A stretch of DNA of 51,706 nucleotides from Scenedesmus sp. ARA3 (taxonomy: Eukaryota; Chlorophyta; Chlorophyceae; Sphaeropleales; Scenedesmaceae). Location of the stretch: assembly GCA_004335835.1 (NCBI GenBank), contig RWJK01001497.1:1-51706 (forward strand), written 5' to 3'. The notes under the pieces were generated by a model. It was given only the letters and a program-made list of their open reading frames with translations. It had not been told where the DNA came from and ran no database searches. The position numbers and the translations under genes are program-made. Shown in pieces: positions 44,007 through 51,706 of the stretch; positions within the stretch are counted from its first letter, which is position 1; each line of letters begins with the position of its first letter.

Positions 44007-45738
44007 TATTGCAAAGTGTACATGTGTTTACATATGGGTCCTGGCACCGGCTGGAACAGTATGAGCTGCAGCAGGTGTACCACTGATTGATACAACGGCA
44101 CCCAACCTCCAAATCCATTGGTGCTTGCCATGAGCATGGCAGCTGTGCAGCGGACACACCATACAACAAGCAGAGGACCTGTCAGACCCACCACCTGCGT
44201 GCTAGACGAGTAAGCTGGCAGGCAGGTCAACCGTTGACCCGCACACCCAGATCAGTGCACAGCACCCTGTCCCTGTAGGCAGCTTGTGCCCGCCTGCAGG
44301 TTATTGAAGCAAACACAAAAACATGCACTGCATCAGTGATACTTGACTAGTCAATGTTACTATCGCGCCAGACACCAAAACAGCAAAGCCTCGGTATGAC
44401 CTCAGCAGTCAACACAGGCACCAGAAGCGCATCAAAACCAAACTCCTACAGCCTGAAGTGCAAATCTCGGTCCACAATTCTATTAGACAACAGTCCAACA
44501 CAATACGACACTGACAGTGCACCCTTCCTCCACATGTGTGGATTCATGCGTGTGCATGTGCCAGCAGCAGTGGTGTGGGTTCATGCGTGTGCCCATGCAG
44601 CAGCAGGGAGCTGCGATGCCTGCCAAGCTTACGTTTGGGCGGCTCTATGTATAATAGGCCCCATTCCCCCTTGAACTGCCACAGACAGCACCCACAATGC
44701 TTACTGTTTGCCTGCGGCAGGCTTTGTTTGGTTTGCAAATGCGTTTGTTAATGGGGTTCACCACCCAACACGGGCAGATCATCTGAGAATACAAAACAGC
44801 TGGCGCCCAACATGGGCAGAGCATGTGAGACCTCTCGGTGTAAAGAGTCGCAGAATGCACACTTGGCCAAGCACAATGCAACATAATGCAGAGTACAAAA
44901 GAGCTGGCGCAGCAGCAGCCTCACTCCATAGCTGCAGCACAATGCTGTTCCGGCAACACAGCAATACAGTAGACTCCTCCCCATATGATCCCCTCGTTGG
45001 CTCCTGATTGGGGTGCCCACTCCTTGGAGTACATAATGTAATATAGTGCACATAGTATCTTCGTCCTTCTGCAGCATGAGTGCTTGCGCGCTGGTTGCCA
45101 GCTGCTGTGCGCCACCCAGGTCTGTTGACCGTCAGTGACTGCAGTGCGGTGCCCATGCAGGTATGGCAGCACCACACTCGGGCATTGCATGACATGGCCA
45201 GGCATGTTATGAATGCAGCGCTGCCCGCTTCCACCCACAACTGTAACTTTGATGCTGAAGCATCTTCACTGTAAATGCCTAAAACAGTGCAACCAGGTAG
45301 TTGAGCATGGCATGCGCTGCAGCAGCAAAAGCTCCAAGAGCTGCTGCTGATATACAGACCCTGCTCCAGACTGTGGTTCAATCATGGTAAACAGAACTCA
45401 AGCGGGTATGTAGACACAGCCACCTCGACATTCACATTCACTCCCCAGCAGTGATATTCAGTTTGGTTTCAGTCCTGAAATGCATTGTACTGTACTGTAT
45501 CGATATTGCATTCAATACAAGCAATCGAGCCGGATCCTTGCCCTACCGGGACGTCCAAGCCAATGCACCCAGCCAGGACAACAGCACAACAGTTGCAGGA
45601 GCTTTGGTATGGTGTACATACACGAATCTTTCGCCCCGCCTGGATTGTGCAGCACGCAGCTGCACACCTGGGGAGTGCTGCTTGCTGTTCTCCTGGATTG
45701 GCTGCTTTTGCTGGCTGTGCTTGCGCACGGCACAGCTA

Positions 45739-45862
45739 GGGCTTGGCTGGCTCACTGGCTGCAGCCTAACCTGCAGCCTAGCCTGCAGCTAGTGAGCCAC
45801 CCTAGGCTGCAGGCTAGGCACTGGCTGCAGGCTAGGGCTTGGCTGGCTCACTGGCTGCAGGC
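45739..45862. repeat. Inverted and direct repeat cluster
   Basis: GGCTCACTGGCTGCAG (45749-45764) pairs with CTGCAGCTAGTGAGCC (45783-45798) with one mismatch, leaving an 18-base loop. CCTAGCCTGCAG (45777-45788) pairs perfectly with 45807-45818. A 27-bp direct repeat of GGGCTTGGCTGGCTCACTGG type recurs near 45834. Alternative hairpins are therefore possible in DNA or RNA. Confidence 0.85.
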
Positions 45863-46182
45863 TGTGATGTGCCAGCCTCGATTGCAGAGTGCTCTCCAAT
45901 CCTTTCCATTGGACTGCATGCGGCGGCGGCAGCAGCAGCAGTAGAAGTGGCGGCGGGTTGAGAACACATGCTACATGTTGCAAGCGGCCGCAGATGTGCT
46001 GATCGGCCACTGGTAATAATACAGATGCAAGCAGCAGAACGTAGCTGCACACATCAACCAACAGCCGAACATGTAGTACTACGTAGCTCTTGCCTTCTAG
46101 AATGGTGCCGGGAACTACACGTAACATGTTATTTTTGTAGACATAACATCTGGGAGGTTTCACCACAGAACACAGGCAGCAC

Positions 46183-46540
46183 TCACATGCCCCTGTTGGA
46201 GGCGTCGTTCCCTGCAGGCCCCTGGCTAGCAAAGTCGATGACCCTGCCGTCACCCCCACGCGACCTGCGCACGCAGACACAACAGGCGACAGCAAGCAAG
46301 CACAGCAGCAGGCAAGAGGAGTGGTGGTGAGAGCTGCTGCGTCGTTCTGCAGGGTTGATGACCCTGCCATCATCCCCACGTGACCTGTGCACGCAGACAA
46401 ATAACACAGATTGTTGACAGCCCATAGTTAACACACAGCAAGCACAGCAGCAGGCAAGAGGAGTGGTGTTGAAGCTGCCGCAAAAGCAGTCAATGATGCT
46501 GCCACAACCCCTTGCGGGACCTGTGCACTCTACAGCACAT
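46183..46540 (-). repeat. Three-copy array of last exon start (DUF1538 gene)
   Basis: The live boundary is 46264. The spares at 46384 and about 46520 lie upstream in the intron, with periods of 120 and 136. They repeat the GDDGRVI-type codons with increasing decay. Confidence 0.85.
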
Positions 46541-48938
46541 CAACAGCCCACAGTGAACACACAGCAAGCCCCGCAGCAGGCAAGAGGAGTGATGGCTAAA
46601 GCTGCGACTTTGCAGAAGCAGTGTGCAGCTACACAAACTTTGTATGGGAGCACCAGTAGCAATGCGCACCATCTTCAAGTACCAGGCTACCAGGCATGTG
46701 CGCACCATCTGTGACGGTGCAGGGTGCAAATGGCTGCAGCTGCCACATCTGGCTGATTAACGGACTACATGCACTGGTAAGCTGAAGTGTCACCCAAAGC
46801 ACAGTATTTGCTTACCCTGCACCCAATGCAGTGGAGACCTTGGCAATGCCGATCTTTGACACGCGTGCCAGCTCGGCTGCTGCCTTCTTGGCGGGCTGCT
46901 TCATCAGGCTCATGGCCAGCACTGAAATGATGGGGGCCACTGACATCACAGTCAGCTGCAGGCAGCAGCAGCAGCAGCAGCAGCGACAGCGGCAGCAGCA
47001 GCAACAGCGGCAGCAGCAGCAGCAGCGACAGCGGCAGCAGCAGCAAGGCTCATTATCAGCACTGAAACGATTGGCGCCACTGACATCACCGTCAGCTGCA
47101 GGCAGCAGCAGCAGCAGCAGCAGCATTGAGAGCTTGCCAACTTGAACAACGCAAAGTGATCTGAATCAGAGTTACTTCAAGCAAAGCTGCGCCACAAATC
47201 GTGTGGCAGGTGGCAGAGCAGCAGCAGCAGCAGCAGCGCTACATTCGATTCATCTTCCTTTCACATCACCAGCATCCTCACCATGCCGAAGCCCTCGCTG
47301 GCATCCACTGCCTTGCTGAAGCCGATGCCGATGGCCAGCACAAACGGCACGGCAGCAATGACTGTTCACAAACGAACAACACCACAACAATAATCTGTAC
47401 ACATCTGCATTAGAGATACCCAAAGCAAAGCTGCGCCAGAACCCGTGCGGCAGGCGGCAGAGCAGCAGCAGCAGCAGCGCTACATTTACGTCATCTTATC
47501 TTCATATCATGTGCATCCTCACCATGCCGAAGCCCTCGCTGGCATCCACCGCCTTGCTGAAGCCGATGCCGATGGCCAGCACAAACGGCACAGTCACAGG
47601 GCCCGTGGTGACACCTGCATGACATGCAGGGGAAAGTGTGTCAGGGAGATGGTTGTTGTGTGTCTGGTTACAATAAGCAGGCCAATGGCCAGCACAAACG
47701 GCACAGTCACAGGGCCCGTGGTGACACCTACATGGCAGGTGGCAGGTTGGCAGAAAACAAACATGACCGGGAGAGCAGCAGCAAGTCAATGATAAGCACA
47801 AAAGGCCCAGTCACAGGGCCCGTGGTGACAGTCGTGGCAGGTGGCAGCAGTCGGTAGTGTGTTGGGGAGCAGCCATTGCAGGGAACTGAGCAGCAAACGG
47901 GCCTAACCAACGGCAACACCATAATCTGTAGCCGGGCATTTCACTGTGGTCACAAACAAGATGCTGTGCAGCGGCTGCAGGCTGCCCTCACGCACATGCT
48001 GCTGTACAGCTGCCGCACCTGCTGAGTCCGAAGCAACTGCAGGATGGCAGGTGGCAACTATATCAAAACATTTCGTCTCTCAAAATCATATCCGACTTTC
48101 CTGGTGCCAGGACCCACGAGTGAATGTCCTCTCTCAAACACGTATCCAACTTATTAAGCATGAAATGTCTCCAGATCAACAAAGCTGCAGAAACAGACGC
48201 CACACCTGCTGAGTCCCAGGCTACGGCTGTGATGGACTCGCGAGCAACGACTGTGAGGCCACACGCCACGACGTACTTGGCCAGAATGAAGTAGATCAGC
48301 GGCAGCTGGAACAGAATCTTGGTGGCACCTGCAACGAGCGCAACAGCAGCAGCCAGCAGCAGCAACAGCAGCAGCAGCATCCAGCTTGGCACAGAGTTGC
48401 GCATGGCAGCCGCACCAGACACTTTTCAGGCGCGTGCAACCCTAATCGCTGACACGCAGGTGGGATAAGGGGGAGGGGTGGTTGCTACAGCATCGTCACA
48501 CACGCACACACCCTCCCTTAACTTAGGCAGTTGGCAAGTAATAACAGTTCGCGTAGCTCATTCATTCATTCATGCTACAGCAGCCTTTCCGTGTGATGGA
48601 CACAGGGCGCTCTTGACGGCCCGGCATCTGTATGACTGCAGCCAATGGGCTGCAGCTCATCAGCAGCAGCACAAAGAAGGGAATAAACACCGAATGCATT
48701 ACAACCACTTGCATGCGTGCGTAAGCGAGGTTGAGCAGGTTTGCAGACACACCAGGGTGTTGTCGGTGCAGCTGGCTGGTCACACAGCTCACACAGCTCC
48801 CACAGCTCACCTACACACATGCCGGCTGCCACGCCAATGCATACCGCGTAGATGAGCATCTTCTTCGTGAACTTGCCGCTGGACAGCGTCTCCACAGTCT
48901 CTCCCAGCACATTCAGCGCAGGCTCAGCCTGGCAGTGT

Positions 48939-48976
<38 letters not shown>

Positions 48977-49658
48977 GTCACAAGCAGCACATGCTACAGA
49001 CTTTTGCAGCACATCGAGCGCAGGCTCATGCAGTGATCGCAGCAATCAAACCACATTGTCACCAATGAAGGCTGAACACGATGCTTTGCAACATAAAACT
49101 TGCAAAGTACAACTCAAATACATTTACGGGATCTATGTGGTGCCCCCACCTTGGTTGCCAGGACACCCAGCAGGAAGAGTGTGAGCATCACGATCGTCAC
49201 GCCACCTGCAGGCATGCACGCGAGGGGCACGATGTAGATGCAGTTAGCTGCATGTAACAGCACCTGCTGTGCTACTGGGGTGCTCAAAACCCACTGTATG
49301 CATGCATATGAAGCTGGAAGCATGATAGCAAGCCCCGATCACCACAGCAGGCTGCAGTACATGCATATCTGTGGGTATAAGCATCATCAACTGTTATAAC
49401 AGCCAGTGTTGTAACAGCTCATACCTGCAAAGTTGTAGTAGGGGCTCTTTGGGTCATACGGCACAGCCAGGAAGGCTGAGGGCAGCGTCACTCCCGTCAT
49501 GTCTCCCAGGGCTGCAGGAGTTCACAGACGAGTTTATGGTCAAGTTCAAGGTCAAAGTGTGTGGTTGATCTGTTCTTCAACTTCATGATGGGAGTCCACA
49601 ACATGCATGAGGTCACTGCCAGGTCCACGTTGCGAGTCTGTGGCATGTTTCACAATGA

Positions 49659-49704
<46 letters not shown>

Positions 49705-51645
49705 TCAGCGCACCCACCTGCAAATCCATACGTCAGTCCAAGGTTGAACAGGATCATGCCGATCCGGCACATCACCAGTGCAGCTCTCACAAATCTATTC
49801 TGCCGCCGCCGCCGCTGCTGCTGCTGCTGCTGCTGCCATTAGCGCACCCACCTGCAAAGCCGTACGTCAGTCCGAGGTTGAACAGGATCATGCCGATCTG
49901 GCACATCAGCATCGCCAGCATGAGCCCTCCATATTTCCCAAAGCAGCTCTTCACTTTCCCCATGCGGTTGCTGGCCACACTGTCTCCTCCCACTGAAGCA
50001 GTGTCTGCATAGCTTGCTGAGTCAGACAGCATGATGTTGACGTCGTAGAAGTTTGCGTCTTCGGTGCCGGCAGCAGCAATGACGGCTTCTGCTAAGGATG
50101 GCTCGCGCCCGACTGGCGGGTGGTGCTTGGTGTGGCTGCGGGCGGCACGGCGAGTGATGCTGGCGTCAAGCTGCGGGCAGGAAGGCAGGCAGTGGCATGT
50201 GGCAGAAGCAGCGGCGAGGTCAGAGGCGTACATACTTTAAGAGACAGCAATCACAGGCAGAAAAAGCAGCGAGACAGCGCAGTTTCAAAGAAACATGTCT
50301 CATGCCCGACTGGCGGGTGGCGCTTGGTGTGACTGTGGGCGCGGCGGGTGATGCTGGCATCAAGCTGCAGAAAGGCAGGCAGGAGCATATGGCAGCAGCA
50401 GGGGCGAGAGCCGCCAGCAGCAAAAGGAATTTGTTCAGGCAAACACAGCAGCCCTGACAGTATCATCATTACCTTCCATTTCACCACCCGTAGCATGATC
50501 ACTCTGCCCACCTTTCCTGCCTCAAAATCCAGCCCCTCACAGCCGCCCCTTGCACTGTCATCAGCGCCCACTGGCTTGCCCCTGTTGGAGCCCTCCCCCG
50601 GCACCACAGAGAAAAAGATGACGATAATTGCACAGCTGCGCACCTTCAAGCAATGCTGGATCAGGAGAGCTCCGCCAATAATGAGAACTGCAAAGCATTC
50701 CACCACACAATACGAAAACAGCACGTCGCTCTGCTCACCTTTCCTGTCTCCACATCCAGTGCCTCACAGCCGCCCCTTGCACGGTTGATATCAAAACCTT
50801 ATTTGAACTTATCATGTTATTTGAACTGCTATCATACAAATGAGTGTTGTTTCTTTCCTCACCTTTCCTGCCTCCACGTCCAGCCCCTCACAGCCGCCCC
50901 TTGCACTGTCATCAGCGCCCACTGGCTTGCCCCTGTTGGAGCCCTCCCCTGGCACGGCAGCGCCGCTGCTGCTGCCCCTTGCGCTTGGATCTTTGCCAGA
51001 CACCGAAGGGTCTTCTGTACCCTCAGATTGCTCATCATCCTCTTCTTCGTCAACCATGAAGCCATCAAAAGGCAGCGGCTGCAGGGCAGGGAGGTTGCAG
51101 CAAGAGGGGGCTTTTGAGTAAGTGCGAGTGTGAGTAAGTGTGAGTGTGACAAAAGCAGTGGTGATCAGTGGCGGTTGGGGTTTGTTAGTTTGACATGCTG
51201 GGCTTGTGAGTGTGAGTTGGACGAAAGTAGTGGCAATTAGTTGCACTGCAGCTGCCACAGCAACCACAAATGCTGACATGCATTGCAAGCAGCAGCAAGA
51301 CCTCCATCCGGGCCTGCAAAGTCAAACTGCTTTGTCATGCTTCAGGTCATTGCTCACCTGCCGCAGCACCACAACCATCAGCAGCACCAGGGCAATCAGC
51401 AGCACACTACAGCAGTAGCATTGCTGGCTTGCTTCCATTGCTCACCTGCCGCAGCACCACCACCACACCAGCAACATCAGGGCAATCAGCAGCACACCAC
51501 AGCAGCACACCACCTGTGTAACTTCTTCCATATCTTCAAAGTGTGCTCACCTGCCGCAGCACCACCACCACCAGGAACACCAGGGCAATCAGCAGCGGGC
51601 AGATGGCGCGCACGCCATACACCACCTCCTTGATTGGGGACCTAG

Positions 51646-51706
<61 letters not shown>
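46183..51706 (-). CDS. DUF1538-family membrane protein, C-terminal 440 aa (5' truncated by window edge)
   Basis: Ten exons: 51641-51551, 51078-50863, 50170-49852, 49511-49425, 49205-49150, 48928-48811, 48328-48206, 47614-47523, 46955-46816 and 46264-46183. All phases agree. DUF1538 landmarks are AEPALNVLGETVE, AVAWDSA-GVTTGPVTVPFVLA, and EGFGM-LTVMSVAPIISVLA. Hydrophobic helices include RAICPLLIALVFLVVVVL, LMLAMLMCQIGMILFNLGL and TIVMLTLFLLGVLATK. The family are multi-pass membrane proteins, probably permeases of unknown substrate. Between the first and second helix lies an acidic, Ser/Gly-rich insert of about 150 residues (exons 51078-50863 and the start of 50170-49852) that I would not expect in bacterial members. 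The protein ends in a short polar tail (RGGDGRVIDFASQ). The gene continues beyond the right edge, so a second DUF1538 copy upstream is possible. Confidence 0.85.
46930..47135 (-). repeat. Duplicate of exon start LTVMSVAP with CTG/CGG runs
   Basis: The live acceptor boundary is 46955 and the spare is at 47095, 140 bp upstream. Both are preceded on the sense strand by CTG triplets. The spare repeats LTVMSVAPI-[IV]-SVL. Confidence 0.9.
47260..47850 (-). repeat. Exon start and exon end duplicates around exon 47614-47523
   Basis: Spare starts lie upstream at 47727 and about 47830 (VTTGPVT block), and a spare end lies downstream at 47282 (GIGFSKAVDASEGFGM block with donor, period 241). This single exon is duplicated at both edges, each on the expected side. 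Confidence 0.9.
48000..48230 (-). repeat. Duplicate of exon end (DUF1538 gene)
   Basis: The live donor boundary is 48206. A short spare (GACTCAGCAG and its donor, with changes) lies at 48019, 187 bp downstream. Confidence 0.6.
48940..48975 (-). repeat. Sense (CTG)n run before acceptor 48929
   Basis: About 11 plus-strand CAG triplets lie just upstream, in transcript sense, of the exon beginning AEPALNVL. Confidence 0.9.
49655..49850 (-). repeat. Exon-end duplicate and donor-proximal sense (CAG)n runs
   Basis: The exon end encoding GMILFNLGLTYGFA (boundary 49852) recurs at 49718, 134 bp downstream. Each copy is followed after its donor by plus-strand CTG triplets (sense CAG) at 49813-49835 and 49662-49701. 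Confidence 0.9.
50130..50370 (-). repeat. Duplicate of exon start (DUF1538 gene)
   Basis: The live boundary is 50170 and the spare is at 50364, 194 bp upstream in the intron. It repeats LDASITRR.(A)RSHTK-type codons with small changes. Confidence 0.8.
50500..51050 (-). repeat. Three-copy array of exon end (acidic linker exon)
   Basis: Boundaries fall at 50863 (live), 50737 and 50512. The last repeats about 90 bp (GEGSNRGKPVGADDSARGG, then CEGLD); the middle copy is short. The spares lie downstream. Confidence 0.88.
51345..51610 (-). repeat. Three-copy array of exon end (first visible DUF1538 exon)
   Basis: Boundaries fall at 51551 (live), 51446 and 51358. The spares repeat the ALVFLVVVVLRQ-type codons and GTGAGC donor, downstream in the intron. 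Confidence 0.88.
51650..51706. repeat. (CAG)n microsatellite at the right edge
   Basis: About 19 CAG triplets run to the last base. On the sense strand of the DUF1538 gene they are CTG, ending 8 bases before the acceptor at 51642. Confidence 0.95.

Larger units (their letters stand above)
43692..46182. other. Convergent intergenic region, 2.5 kb
   Basis: It lies between the SWIM-gene stop and the DUF1538-gene stop. No exon chain was found. It contains a TGTAA signal, short tandem duplicates near 44540-44605 and 44760-44830, and a strong inverted repeat at 45739-45862. Confidence 0.6.

Noticed and set aside
1..51706. Transposons or retroelements
   Set aside because: No reverse transcriptase, transposase, integrase, terminal repeat pair or target-site duplication was recognised. 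The SWIM motif at 42360-43140 occurs in some transposases, but no catalytic domain accompanies it.

Overview
The window looks like nuclear DNA of a chlorophycean green alga, probably a Scenedesmus/Tetradesmus-type or other chlamydomonadalean or sphaeroplealean species. The evidence is intron-dense genes with GTGAGT-type donors, TGTAA polyadenylation signals (TTACA for minus-strand genes), very many CTG/CAG triplet runs, and a gene set that includes a tubulin-ligase-family protein and a distal-appendage-like coiled-coil protein. No species can be named from sequence alone. The window begins in a (CTG)n run and ends in a (CAG)n run, so it is probably a whole contig that broke in triplet repeats.

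Layout, left to right: the last two exons of a RING-H2 protein (+, 1-539); a 4.6 kb gene-poor stretch; a 509-residue protein of unknown function (-, 5147-9074); an 886-residue TTL-family protein with a signal peptide (-, 9668-13314); an F-box/LRR protein with an acidic tail ending in CCIQ (-, 14425-21648); a second F-box-like/LRR gene, divergent from the first (+, 22597-27411); a four-CBS SNF4/AMPK-gamma-like protein of 434 residues (-, 28406-33487); a CEP83-like coiled-coil protein of about 722 residues (+, 33837-39777), divergent from the gamma gene across 349 bp; a SWIM zinc-finger protein of 354 residues (+, 40275-43691); and the 3' ten exons of a DUF1538-family membrane protein (-, 46183 to the right edge).

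Exon models for the unknown protein, TTL, first F-box/LRR, gamma, SWIM and DUF1538 genes were built by hand and are coherent in reading phase at every junction; the CEP83-like gene is coherent except at one donor. That coherence exposes the main observation. Seven of the nine genes carry extra tandem copies (about 80-370 bp period, mostly 105-140) of the DNA that straddles an exon edge. Copies of an exon's 5' edge lie upstream in the preceding intron, and copies of its 3' edge lie downstream in the following intron or flank. About 39 exon edges are affected. The open reading frame needs only one copy, and several spare copies carry splice-site or frame damage. In the LRR gene some copies are complete in-frame exons.

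Triplet runs are also polarised: sense-strand CTG sits just before acceptors, and sense-strand CAG sits in exons or just after donors. No mobile element, CRISPR array, tRNA or rRNA was recognised.
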